From positions 3,162,001-3,226,000 of the forward strand of contig NZ_CP041151.1 of assembly GCF_006494715.1 (NCBI RefSeq): a stretch of 64,000 nt of DNA, in the 5' to 3' direction. The position numbers and the translations under genes are program-made. This document shows positions 48,144-57,021 of the stretch, one piece after another. How positions within the stretch are numbered: position 1 is the first letter of the stretch; the number at the start of each line of letters is the position of its first letter. This DNA is from Shewanella sp. SNU WT4. Lineage in GTDB: Bacteria; Pseudomonadota; Gammaproteobacteria; Enterobacterales; Shewanellaceae. A model generated the notes under the pieces. It worked only from the letters and a program-made list of their open reading frames with translations. It was not told where the DNA came from and ran no database searches.

Positions 48144-48653
48144 AATAGAGTAATTGATAAACTAATACCGAGGTGCAATCAGCAAGCGTTTAAACTTGCC
48201 TAGCGTTAGGTATTTATGATGAGGCTTTCCGCTTTCCACTTTCCAAGAAAGCGGAATCAAACCAAGCCCAAGAACCAACACTTATCTACTCATCTCAAAT
48301 GCCCAAATAGCAAATTCCATACGGCCTAGACTCAAAGCAGCAGCTAAAACCCTCTATCTAAAACACTCAAACACATGCGCCTCCCATAGCATTAACGGCC
48401 GCATAGTAAAAATCTCCAACCATCACTGCCATTTAAGTGCATAGCTTCATACCTATATTGATGATTGCAAACACGGGCATGTTTATTGCTTACATCGCTA
48501 ACTAACACAGGCATTGACACTCTGACATCGAAACAATGTCAGCAGATAGCTAGCACAATCAGCGCTTTGTTGGTTCATCTAGCAAAATTAAGCCGTAAAA
48601 GATACGCCAATGGATGCTCATGCAGTCAAGCCCTTGACGCTAAGGAGATAAGA
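48144..48653. other. Intergenic region flgO-flgT (remainder)
   Basis: About 510 bp without a convincing gene. It holds a hairpin at 48227-48256 with perfect 10-bp arms (TTCCGCTTTC / GAAAGCGGAA) in a stretch with three copies of CTTTCC. A plus-strand open stretch in frame with flgT from 48465 to 48654 is rejected as part of flgT because it lacks a start signal and precedes a clear ribosome site. No other signal seen. Confidence 0.5.
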
Positions 48654-49826
48654 GTGAAAACCAAGTCATTATTATTGCTAAGCCTACTGTGTATCAGCAT
48701 AAGCTTTGATGCCACGGCAGCGCGCTGGGTTAATGCCACTGGGCAAGCGAGTATTAAAAACGATAATATCGATGCTGCCCGCCAAGAAGCCATTAAACAA
48801 GCCATCACTTATGCTGGCCTCAGCCAAGGCTTTACCATGCAAAGCCAAACCACGGTAGATCAAGGCCACATCATTAATAATCAATGGAATATGGCGCAGC
48901 AACTGCAAACTCAGTCAATGAAAATGATTTCTGAACTCATTATTGGCGATGAGCTTCAAGTCAATATCGCGCTTTTAGTGCAAGATGAAGCTGCCTATGA
49001 AGAGCAATGCACTCCAGCATCGCTTACGGCCGCGATTTTAGTGCCGCAGGCCACAATTAAAGATCGCAGCCAACTTAATTATGGTCAGTTAGTTAACTTT
49101 GAAACTGAGCTAGCCAATCGCCTCGCCAAACAAATGGAAGCATACAGCCATAAGTCGTTTGCACAATTACACAGTAATGACCGCTTAGACATAGACACTA
49201 GCCTTGGGCAAACTCGGGGTTATCGCTTGCCCGATTGGCTCGGCAAAACCACTGACAGCCAATATATCTTGCAGCTTAATATCGAAGATATGTCGTTGCT
49301 ACCAGCCACTGAGAGTATGTTTGGCTTGATGGCAAATGATCCCTTACGCCATTTTGCTGTGACTTTTAGCCTCATTCACAGCATTAGTGGCGAAGTTATT
49401 TGGCAAAAGCTCTTTTCCCACCAAGCGGCTTGGCCCTTTGAAAAACAACAACAAGTGTTACCCAATAGCTTAGTATTTTGGAAGTCGCGCTATGGGCAAG
49501 GCATAGATGCGCTATTAATTGATGCCATTAAAGACTTAGATAACGAATTAGTATGCAGGCCAACCCTCGGGCAAATAGTGGCAATGGAAGGCAATCGATT
49601 AGTCATCAATCTTGGCCGTCGCCATGGCATGAACTTGCAAGATACAGTCGAAATAATTTTAAAACGCGATATCACAGATAGGCTCAGTGGCATGCGTTCG
49701 CTAGCAACCCCAAGCCAGTTAACCTTTCGCTTAGATCAAGTGAGTGAACTCAGTGCCAGCGGCGTGTTTGAGGAAGCGCTTGGCACCGGTGGTATTCAAG
49801 TACAAGATGTTGTGGTTAAGCAATAA
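48654..49826 (+). CDS. flgT: FlgT, H-ring protein
   Basis: 390 residues from a GTG at 48654 with a near-perfect AAGGAG ribosome site. Signal peptide (about 1-22, LLLLSLLCISISFDATA), then the FlgT N-terminal domain (ARWVNATGQASIKNDNIDAARQEAIKQAITYAGLSQGFTMQSQT). In Vibrio FlgT forms the H ring around the LP ring and supports stator placement. The normal partner of flgO and flgP, which lie divergently upstream. Confidence 0.93.
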   Translation: MKTKSLLLLSLLCISISFDATAARWVNATGQASIKNDNIDAARQEAIKQAITYAGLSQGFTMQSQTTVDQGHIINNQWNMAQQLQTQSMKMISELIIGDELQVNIALLVQDEAAYEEQCTPASLTAAILVPQATIKDRSQLNYGQLVNFETELANRLAKQMEAYSHKSFAQLHSNDRLDIDTSLGQTRGYRLPDWLGKTTDSQYILQLNIEDMSLLPATESMFGLMANDPLRHFAVTFSLIHSISGEVIWQKLFSHQAAWPFEKQQQVLPNSLVFWKSRYGQGIDALLIDAIKDLDNELVCRPTLGQIVAMEGNRLVINLGRRHGMNLQDTVEIILKRDITDRLSGMRSLATPSQLTFRLDQVSELSASGVFEEALGTGGIQVQDVVVKQ

Positions 49827-49879
49827 CTTAAATAGCTAATTAAGCTTTAACCTTGAACAAGCTCGCTTAAACCCAGTTA

Positions 49880-49940
49880 ATAGCAATACAGTCAATACCA
49901 AAACCGTTAGCAGCAAAACAGTTAGCAGTAAAATAAGTTA
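49880..49940. repeat. Short AT-rich repeats after flgT
   Basis: CAGTTAATAGCA-type and GTTAGCAGCAAAA / GTTAGCAGTAAAA segments are repeated in tandem in the 147-bp flgT-Maf gap. No function evident. Confidence 0.35.
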
Positions 49941-49973
49941 AGTGAATTAAGCTCGCACTAAAATGGAATTTAC

Positions 49974-51410
49974 ATGGCACAGACATCACTACTTGATAGC
50001 CAACTCAGCATAATAAAGAGCCGCTGGCCTAAGCTTGCGCAGCAACTTAATCAATTCACCATTGACGATATTCATGCGCAGCTTAAGGTCGAGTTAACCC
50101 AAGGGCTTGAGCAAACTATAAGCATTAATGGCATTCAGCTCAGTAGCCGTCATGACCGCTACCAAGAAGCAGCAGCTTGGTGCCAAGGAATAAATGAAGC
50201 CTGTCCGCACGTGGACTGCTATGGCATAGGTATGGGCGACACCCCTTGGTATCTACTTACCGTCAAAAAAGTCGCCGCGCTAACGCTTCATTGCTTAAAC
50301 CTTAAATTATTGAAACTGTTACTCACCTATACCGACCAAAGAGAGTGGCTAACGCACCCTAATCTTGAATTAGTGAGTGCACCTGCGCGCCCAAGTTTAG
50401 GCGTCCATTGGCTGGCCTGCACCGCCGACTTACGCTTTTGTGACCCACATTATTACTATCAGCGCGATATTTTTTGGCATGAAAAAAACCTCAGTTACGC
50501 CAATAGCCGCCACGAGAGCAACCGCGCGCTTCACTTGCAACGCTTTGAGGAAAACCGCCACTATTGGCAGTATGACCCGGATGCTTTGTTGCTAGCAGCA
50601 AAGCTGCCGCCACATCGGCGCGTGCTGATTTTAGCCTCAGGCCCAAGCCTTGAAGAACACTTTACTTGGCTAGAACAAGTGAGCGCCCTGCCCCAAGCAC
50701 AAAAACCCTTAATCATAGCGCTGGATACCGCCTTAAAAGGGCTAGTTAACTATCAGATTACTATCGATATAGTGGTGAGTATTGATGAGTTAATTACCCC
50801 AGAGACAGCGCAAGTCACAAAACTCAAACCCAGAAATGACTTTGCCCATAATATGGCGTTAGCTACTGAGTTTGAGTTAACTCCCATAGCGCTTATTCAA
50901 ATAACGCCCGCCACCAATCATCTCTTCCCAGCCTTAGTGTACTTTCCCAGAAGTCGCCCTGATTTATTAGCCGCTTGGCCAGGGCCACGTTACGCCGCTT
51001 ATTCTGACCACCCTCTTTATGATGAATTAGAGCAACAAACGCCCCATTGTCGCCTCTACGCTAATGGCAGCGTCATCCATCCTGCTGTTGATTTAGCGTT
51101 AAACATTGGCGCAAGCAATATGTATTTACTTGGCGCTGATTTTGGTTTTATGGACGGAAAAACCCATGCGGCATGGGAAGATGGCAGCCTAGGAATAAAA
51201 CATCATCATGCTAAGCATCAGCTCATCAATGGCCATGGCGAAAACATAGCAACCACGCTTAATTTTATTTCGTATTTGCGCGCCTTAGAGCTATTAATCA
51301 GCAAGCATCCAAGGTGTAAATTTAATCGATTAAGCCAACGCGGCGCCGCGATTACAGGCTGCGACTATCAAGCGCCTGATAAGTTGCTACTGAACTGGCA
51401 GCAAGCATGA
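49974..51410 (+). CDS. Maf-type motility accessory protein (DUF115, flagellin glycosyltransferase family)
   Basis: 478 residues. The central part (about 195-390) shows the MAF_flag10 / 6-hydroxymethylpterin-pyrophosphokinase-like fold: RRVLILASGPSLEEHFTWLEQ, KPLIIALDTALKGLVNYQITIDIVVSIDE, NGSVIHPAVDLALNIGASNMYLLGADFGFMDGKTHA. In Campylobacter, Aeromonas and Shewanella, Maf proteins transfer nonulosonic-acid-type sugars to flagellin. Its position at the end of the flagellar cluster supports a role in filament glycosylation; substrate and donor are not shown by the sequence. Confidence 0.82.
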   Translation: MAQTSLLDSQLSIIKSRWPKLAQQLNQFTIDDIHAQLKVELTQGLEQTISINGIQLSSRHDRYQEAAAWCQGINEACPHVDCYGIGMGDTPWYLLTVKKVAALTLHCLNLKLLKLLLTYTDQREWLTHPNLELVSAPARPSLGVHWLACTADLRFCDPHYYYQRDIFWHEKNLSYANSRHESNRALHLQRFEENRHYWQYDPDALLLAAKLPPHRRVLILASGPSLEEHFTWLEQVSALPQAQKPLIIALDTALKGLVNYQITIDIVVSIDELITPETAQVTKLKPRNDFAHNMALATEFELTPIALIQITPATNHLFPALVYFPRSRPDLLAAWPGPRYAAYSDHPLYDELEQQTPHCRLYANGSVIHPAVDLALNIGASNMYLLGADFGFMDGKTHAAWEDGSLGIKHHHAKHQLINGHGENIATTLNFISYLRALELLISKHPRCKFNRLSQRGAAITGCDYQAPDKLLLNWQQA

Positions 51411-51444
51411 TTAAGTCTTTGCCCGAGCAATGTAAGGAGACCCT

Positions 51445-51705
51445 ATGCTAAATAAGAGCGAGCAGCAGTTATTAAGGCAATGCGCCTATGATTACCGCTG
51501 CGGTAATGAAGGATTAGCGAACGCGGCATATCTTACTTGCATCAATCTTATGCAAGCGCATTATCAAGCACAGCCAACCGCTGAATTATTGACTATCATG
51601 CAAAGCTTACTTAGCGCGCAAGAACGCCAAGATTGGCTAGGACTGGCGGACACGCTGGAATATGAATTATTGCAGCAGTTACTCATAGCAATAGATGCTA
51701 GCTAA
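51445..51705 (+). CDS. Small hypothetical protein next to the Maf gene
   Basis: 86 residues from an ATG with AAGGAG upstream, 34 bp after the Maf gene and so probably co-transcribed. No signal peptide or membrane segment; predicted helical (SEQQLLRQCAYDYRCGNEGLANAAYLTCINLMQAHYQ) with a TPR-like feel. Not recognised. Could be a small partner or chaperone of the Maf protein; that is speculation from position. Confidence 0.7.
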   Translation: MLNKSEQQLLRQCAYDYRCGNEGLANAAYLTCINLMQAHYQAQPTAELLTIMQSLLSAQERQDWLGLADTLEYELLQQLLIAIDAS

Positions 51706-51800
51706 TGGCTCAACTGCCGAAGTTAATCCAAATACTCGCCAAATATTGTTTAATAAACAGCCGATTAGGTTTTTAGGCTTTTAATAAGCGATAAAAGCAG

Positions 51801-51806
51801 TATAAT
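51801..51806 (+). promoter_or_regulatory. -10 box (TATAAT) of the tRNA-Arg gene
   Basis: Perfect TATAAT nine bases upstream of the mature tRNA 5' end. The -35 region is weak (TTTTAA about 17 bp upstream). Confidence 0.6.
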
Positions 51807-51814
51807 CGCTAGGT

Positions 51815-51890
51815 CTCCTTATAGCTCAACAGGATAGAGCAGTTGCCTCCTAAGCGACCGATCGGGGTTCGAGTCCCTGTGGGGAGACCA
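51815..51890 (+). tRNA. tRNA-Arg (anticodon CCU)
   Basis: 76 nt with encoded CCA. Acceptor CTCCTTA/TGGGGAG, D stem GCTC/GAGC, anticodon stem GTTGC/GCGAC with loop CTCCTAA (anticodon CCT, reads AGG), T loop TTCGAGT. It lies on the boundary between the flagellar cluster and the accessory region. tRNA genes are common integration sites, but no integrase or duplicated 3' end was found in this window. Confidence 0.93.
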
Positions 51891-52379
51891 TATTTTGTTT
51901 AATGTATAAATTGCCTAAATTATTTTGCTGTTTGTGATAGTCCCTCCATCATGTTACCTCGCCTTTTTCTCGCACTAGTTAATCATTGCCACACTTAACC
52001 ATTAGACTTTTTATTAGCCACATTACTATTCAGTTTATTTTCTAATAAATGCCAAGCTATGGTGGGCGGCGAGAGGCAGGATTCTGCCTTATGATGAGCG
52101 CTCGGTGCTATACGCAGCAATTAATAAGCGAATAAGAAAGTTAATTAACCTAATCTCTAGCCATGTCAGTCAACCAAGTACAAGTAACAGCCAATTCTAA
52201 GCGCTAATAGCCGTGAATAAACGCGTTAGCAGTAAACCCGCCAACGAAAAATGCAAAAGCCATCTTGGTCATCGCGCTAACTGCCACGACCCCAAGATGA
52301 CCCATTGATTATGCTTAACTGGATGCCGCGTATCTTTTGATAGCTAATGTTTACCTGTTTACGCGACTAGCCATACCGC
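51891..52379. other. Intergenic stretch without recognisable gene
   Basis: 489 bp between the tRNA and the stop of the amidohydrolase gene. AT-rich, no open frame with a ribosome site, no strong terminator, and no copy of the tRNA 3' end. Nothing supported. Confidence 0.5.
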
Positions 52380-54455
52380 TTAAGGCGCTGGCGCTTGATA
52401 GACAACCGCACCATCAAAAATGGTCGTTAAGACTTGGGTATCATTAACCTCATAAATGGCCTCTGGATCAGTACTTTCGGCTAATTGCACTATGTTGCGA
52501 TCCAGAATAATCAAATCGGCTCGTTTGCCCACTTCAATGGAGCCCACCTCATCTTGCTGGCGTAATGCCTTGGCGCCATTGATGGTATAGGCGGCTATCA
52601 TCTCGTGCACATCTACTACTTGATTAGCATTTAACACAAACACTTCATCCCCCACTAAGGCATTGCGAGTCATACCACTGGCCATATGTGAAAATGGCTT
52701 GGGCTCGCGACTATCGACCGGTGCATCACTGCCAGCAATTAATACAGCGCCCGCATCCTTAGCCGTTTTAGTGGGATAAGTGGCTTGAATATAATAGCGA
52801 GTCTCATCGTATAAAGTGGCTGGCTCAAGATTATCCAGTTGCTCAACAAATGGCATCACACCGAGATCGTAAAAATAATCTGGTTTGGCCCAACCATAAG
52901 TAAACGCTAAATAAATTCCAAGATCACCCAAACGCTGCTGATCGTCTGGATGCACCACTTGCATGTGAGCAATCGCGTGGGGAATGGTGCTATTTTTATT
53001 GTGAGTTTTAGCCGCTGCAATGGCATCAATGGCGGCACGCACAGCGCCATCACCGACGGCATGCATATGCACAGCAAAACCCGCAGTATCAAGCTTAGTC
53101 ACAAAGGTATTTAAAAAATCAGTGGCCGATACGCCTGCGCTAGTTAACGTTGAGCTATCACCTTTGGCCGCTAATAATTCACCCCGCTCAGCAGCACATT
53201 GAGACGGATGATAATTATTAATCGCCATAAAATTAGCAATTTCATCGGCATCATCATAATCACCCACTTGGTTACGAACCTTAAGACACAGCTCACTGTT
53301 AATATCAACATAACCATCAAGCGATACTAAACCTTGATCTAATTGTGATAAATTCACTTGCGGCTGTTTAAAATGATTGATCATCACAGACGTCGGTAAG
53401 GTTGGCGGCACTTCTATCAGATTGCCTTCTTGCACGCCATCTATCATGATTTTTACCGCATCGGCCTTCATATACGGATATTCAAGTAAACTATCGCGAG
53501 TAGCTTCTATCTTGGCGATTAGCGCCGCATAATCGACTTTTCCCTGCTGTACAAACCCTGTAGCACTGTACGCCTGCGCTGCTGTTAAGCGAAAACTCAT
53601 GTTGCCGTTATCCGCTAACGTCTTATATAAGGCCAACTCATCTTCGCCCACCCAAGCATCTTGCACTGAGGTGATCCCATATTTATTGAGTTTCTGGGCA
53701 ATCTTAGGTAACTCTTGTGGATGTTGCTGCAAGGGATAAATGAAACTAGGCACAGCCGCTAAATGCAAAGCTGATTCTGTTAAATTACCGTTTGGATGAC
53801 CATCACCATCAACCCCAACAAAAGGTCGATATTGGCTAAATTCATTAGAAAGTGTGATCTTATTGAGGCCAACAACTTGGCCGTTAGCATTTTTAACTTG
53901 CGCCAGTGCAAAGGAATTCGCGGCGGCGGAATGGCCATCAGGTCCTGCTAAGAATACCGGCTGAGTAGTAGAGATAGCATCTAATGCACTGATTAAACTT
54001 GGATAGTTTGCTGTGGGTTCATTACCTATGTAAGAGTTCCACTGCAGCACAAAAATGGTCTCTTTATCATCATATTGATATGTTACCCGACACGCTGTTA
54101 ATGCGGTCACCAATGCGTCTAGATCCATGGACTCCATATCTAAATCACAAATATCAAGGTCAACAATGCCAGTGGGGTGAATGTGCGCATCGTGTAACCC
54201 AGGGAGCATCATCTTATTATCTAAATCATGAACTTGTGTCTTGGTTCCTATATATTGGCGCGCGCCTTGCGTCGTGCCGACATAAATAATCTCCCCCTCT
54301 TTAATCGCCACGGCTTCGGCCACGGTTTTATGATTATCCACCGTGTAAACATACCCATTCTGATACACATCATCAGCCACCAGTTCATCGTCCTGGCCAC
54401 ACGCACTCAGCATGCAGGCTGTGACAACGGCCATCGTCCCTGTTAATAGTTTCAT
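52380..54455 (-). CDS. Lipoprotein amidohydrolase (YtcJ-like amidohydrolase 3 family)
   Basis: 691 residues. Lipobox LSAC (Cys at about 19) predicts an outer- or inner-membrane-anchored periplasmic enzyme. The amidohydrolase core has LPGLHDAHIHPTG (metal HxH), DAVKIMIDGV (metal-bridging Lys), HMHAVGDGAV, and the catalytic Asp in LIAGSDAPVDSREPKPFSHM, with C-terminal HEMIAAYTINGAKALRQQDEVGSIEVGKRADLIILDRN. The family hydrolyses amide or formamide bonds in various compounds; the substrate cannot be told. It is divergent from a TetR regulator, which probably controls it. Confidence 0.85.
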   Translation of the reverse strand: MKLLTGTMAVVTACMLSACGQDDELVADDVYQNGYVYTVDNHKTVAEAVAIKEGEIIYVGTTQGARQYIGTKTQVHDLDNKMMLPGLHDAHIHPTGIVDLDICDLDMESMDLDALVTALTACRVTYQYDDKETIFVLQWNSYIGNEPTANYPSLISALDAISTTQPVFLAGPDGHSAAANSFALAQVKNANGQVVGLNKITLSNEFSQYRPFVGVDGDGHPNGNLTESALHLAAVPSFIYPLQQHPQELPKIAQKLNKYGITSVQDAWVGEDELALYKTLADNGNMSFRLTAAQAYSATGFVQQGKVDYAALIAKIEATRDSLLEYPYMKADAVKIMIDGVQEGNLIEVPPTLPTSVMINHFKQPQVNLSQLDQGLVSLDGYVDINSELCLKVRNQVGDYDDADEIANFMAINNYHPSQCAAERGELLAAKGDSSTLTSAGVSATDFLNTFVTKLDTAGFAVHMHAVGDGAVRAAIDAIAAAKTHNKNSTIPHAIAHMQVVHPDDQQRLGDLGIYLAFTYGWAKPDYFYDLGVMPFVEQLDNLEPATLYDETRYYIQATYPTKTAKDAGAVLIAGSDAPVDSREPKPFSHMASGMTRNALVGDEVFVLNANQVVDVHEMIAAYTINGAKALRQQDEVGSIEVGKRADLIILDRNIVQLAESTDPEAIYEVNDTQVLTTIFDGAVVYQAPAP

Positions 54456-54474
54456 TGTGCTTGCCTTCCTCGCA

Positions 54475-54502
54475 GTTATTTCAGTGATTACTGAAATAAC
54501 TT
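54475..54502. promoter_or_regulatory. Candidate TetR operator
   Basis: Perfect 28-bp palindrome: 12-bp arms AGTTATTTCAGT / ACTGAAATAACT with 4 bp between, centred 33 bp upstream of the amidohydrolase ATG and in the 198-bp gap to the divergent TetR gene. Size and place fit a TetR dimer site. Confidence 0.7.
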
Positions 54503-54542
54503 ACAAGTTTTCGAGTATTTTTCAAGCATATTGTTTTATATA

Positions 54543-54561
54543 TTTTACATTTTTTGTAAAA
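54543..54561. promoter_or_regulatory. Second palindrome in the amidohydrolase-TetR intergenic region
   Basis: TTTTACA-N5-TGTAAAA, AT-rich. Could be a further binding site or a promoter element. Low certainty. Confidence 0.3.
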
Positions 54562-54653
54562 ATAGTCGCTTTTGTGCGATTTTAACAACTCTCGACCAGG
54601 CGCTAAGCACGCGATAACATACATTCACTAAAACTTGCCATTGCGGATTAACA

Positions 54654-55289
54654 TTGATTGAATTAGCCGTTCCAGCCCATTTACAACTACGTAAATTACC
54701 CAAGCAAAAACGCAGTCAGGCGTTAATTAGCAATATCATTCAATGTACTGAAAATTTAGTGCAACGCTTTGGTTATCAAGCCATCAACACCAACTCGATT
54801 GCTGAGCATGCGGGTATACATGTCAAATCCTTATATGAATTTTTCCCGAATAAGGAATCCATCTTTTATTACATTGCCGATGAGTGGCTATTGTCGCTAC
54901 GCAAGATGTGTCTCGCCTATGAAGCGCAAGACTATTTGGCATTAGAATGGCGCAGCTATTTTTGGCAACTGCATCAAGGCTGTAAAGCGGATAATCGTTA
55001 CGCCAAAAATTATAACTCGCTGCAAGGACTCTGGGATTTAATGCCAGAATTCACTGCCTTAGATAATTTCCATCGGCAATTTCTTATCGAGTTTCACATC
55101 AAGCATTTTCGTCGTTTCGGTGCCACACAGCCTGATGCCAACTTAATAACCTTGTGTCATTTTTTAATGGCAATGGAAGATGGTTTAGGTTTAGTGCTGG
55201 CGCAGGTCAGTCCCGAACAAGCCTATCAATTATCACACATGCATTTTGATACTCTTTGTTTTCATCTTGAAAAAATCCTGGACAACTGA
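54654..55289 (+). CDS. TetR-family transcriptional regulator
   Basis: 211 residues from a TTG start (IELAVPAHLQLRKLPKQKRSQA); no better ATG near. N-terminal TetR helix-turn-helix at about 20-65 (NIIQCTENLVQRFGYQAINTNSIAEHAGIHVKSLYEFFPNKESIFYYIADEW). The C-terminal ligand domain is not assignable. Divergent from the amidohydrolase with a large palindrome between; probably represses it and itself. Confidence 0.85.
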   Translation: MIELAVPAHLQLRKLPKQKRSQALISNIIQCTENLVQRFGYQAINTNSIAEHAGIHVKSLYEFFPNKESIFYYIADEWLLSLRKMCLAYEAQDYLALEWRSYFWQLHQGCKADNRYAKNYNSLQGLWDLMPEFTALDNFHRQFLIEFHIKHFRRFGATQPDANLITLCHFLMAMEDGLGLVLAQVSPEQAYQLSHMHFDTLCFHLEKILDN

Positions 55290-55400
55290 GCGCTTAGCAC
55301 CTCAGCATAGCAACATATAACGTCATATCAATTTCTTAATAGGTAACTGCTGTAAGGGGCTGTAGGTCATATTGCTGTGATGTCGACAATATAGAGGTTA

Positions 55401-56791
55401 CTCATAGACAGGATCTTAAGAGTTAACGCTTTTATTTAGATAGAAAAATGGCCTTATTTGTGATCTGATAATTGTCGCCAAACAAACCATCAAACACAAA
55501 AAGGCCAGTGATGATTATCTCTCTTAAAAAGCAGTTTATGCAATTCTTTAGCGCTCACTTTCTTCAAAAAACGGCAAAAAATATTGGCCTCATGAAACGA
55601 TGTCGAGCGATTTTGCCCGAACAACTTGTACTCAGTCTGATTTCGGCGCTCAGTAAGGGGAATTGTACTTCAATTGCCGATCTGCTCAGGCAGTTCAACG
55701 GGATGTGTCTGACCGAAATGGATAATGTGGCTTACAAACCTTTTCACAATCAGCTCAGAAAAGAAGCTTTTCCTCTATTCATGCGTCAGTTAGTACAGTT
55801 TGCTATCGCACAATTTGCCCGGCAGCAATGTGCTCAATTACCCGATAAGATGTCTTGTTTTAATGATGTGTTGCTCCAAGATGGTAGTTCTTTTCACGTT
55901 CATAGGCAGTTGGCATCTGTTTATCCAAGCCGCTTTAAGCGTAACCCTGCAGCGATAGAGTGCCACATGACCATGTCTCTCAAAACCTTTAGTCCTACTG
56001 CAATGACGATTAGTGCGGACACGGCTTCGGAGAGAGATTATCTTCCTAAACCAGCAACGATGGACAACAAATTGCTGCTAGCAGATGCAGGTTACCCAGA
56101 CTTTGATTACTTTGCCGAGCTTGAGCGGCATGGAGGGTTCTACATTTTTCGGGGAGCCAAATCCCTCAACCCGACGGTCATCGAAGCGAGGAACTGTAAA
56201 GGTCGAACACTGACTAAGTTGGCAGGCAAAAAACTCAAAGAGATTACGCGCCGCACCAATCGGACAGAGGTGCTTGATTTGGCGGTTTGTAGAGGCAATC
56301 AGACATTTCGGGTAATAAGACGCTGGTTTGCCGAAGAACAACGATTTTGCATTTGGCTTACTAATCTGCCACGAGAAACCTACTCTGCAGATGATATTAT
56401 GGCAATTTATCGCTGTCGCTGGCAGATAGAGCTGATGTTTAAAGAGTTGAAATCTCATACTAACTGGCAGCGATTTGCTACAGCACAAAAAGCCATCGTT
56501 GATGGCTTAGTCTGGGCCAGTTTATTGGCATTGTGCATTAGACGCAGTACGGCACTGCAGATAATGCCTTCAGTTTCGTTATTCAAGGCTGCAAAGAATG
56601 TTGATGTGTGGCTGCTGCCCATATTTGAGTGCATTAGCCACACATCATGGTCAGAAATAATAGATAAGATTGATTGGGCGATCCGTTATATAACGAAGAA
56701 CGCCCCAAAAGCACAACAGAGAAAATCTAAGAAAGACATAACGTTAGATGGAATTTTTGAACAGCTTAATGCTTAAGGTTCAGTCTATGAG
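55401..56791 (+). mobile_element. IS4-family insertion sequence (second type)
   Basis: 1391 bp. Ends CTCATAGACAGGATCTTAAG (left) and, as complement of the right end, CTCATAGACTGAACCTTAAG give a clear imperfect inverted repeat of about 20-26 bp. One transposase gene spans most of it. No matching target duplication found at the flanks. Different in sequence from the IS4-like element at 41640. Confidence 0.82.
55511..56776 (+). CDS. IS4-family transposase
   Basis: 421 residues from the ATG at 55511, preceded by AAGG. DDE motifs: the Asp in DVLLQDGSSFHVH, the Asp in LLLADAGYPDFDYF, and the Y-2-R-3-E-6-K motif YRCRWQIELMFKELK. Frame intact, so possibly active. Confidence 0.88.
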   Translation: MIISLKKQFMQFFSAHFLQKTAKNIGLMKRCRAILPEQLVLSLISALSKGNCTSIADLLRQFNGMCLTEMDNVAYKPFHNQLRKEAFPLFMRQLVQFAIAQFARQQCAQLPDKMSCFNDVLLQDGSSFHVHRQLASVYPSRFKRNPAAIECHMTMSLKTFSPTAMTISADTASERDYLPKPATMDNKLLLADAGYPDFDYFAELERHGGFYIFRGAKSLNPTVIEARNCKGRTLTKLAGKKLKEITRRTNRTEVLDLAVCRGNQTFRVIRRWFAEEQRFCIWLTNLPRETYSADDIMAIYRCRWQIELMFKELKSHTNWQRFATAQKAIVDGLVWASLLALCIRRSTALQIMPSVSLFKAAKNVDVWLLPIFECISHTSWSEIIDKIDWAIRYITKNAPKAQQRKSKKDITLDGIFEQLNA

Positions 56792-56794
56792 AAG

Positions 56795-56816
56795 TTACTA
56801 GCTTGCGAGCTAGTAA
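56795..56816. repeat. Palindrome between two IS elements
   Basis: TTACTAGCT-TGCG-AGCTAGTAA, perfect 9-bp arms, 3 bp beyond the IS4-family element. Possibly a terminator or the former target region. No T run. Confidence 0.35.
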
Positions 56817-57021
56817 TAATGCTAACGGCAAAAGGTTCATTCGATATGGGAAATAAGACTGACTCAAGGCGATAAGCAACAAAGCAATAGCAAGTACCAA
56901 CAAAACGATTAATGGCAATCATAATTAATTTAGCATCAGTAATGTATCTAAGAGTGAAGCAATTGGTAGTGTTCATAATTCTGTGTCATTTCAGTAAAAT
57001 ATTCAAAAACAGGAATGACAC

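Noticed and set aside
48465..48653. In-frame extension upstream of flgT
   Set aside because: No ribosome site; the GTG at 48654 follows AAGGAG and begins a proper signal peptide.
51815..51890. tRNA-Arg as attachment site of an integrative element
   Set aside because: No integrase gene and no repeat of the tRNA 3' end found in the downstream 12 kb of the window.
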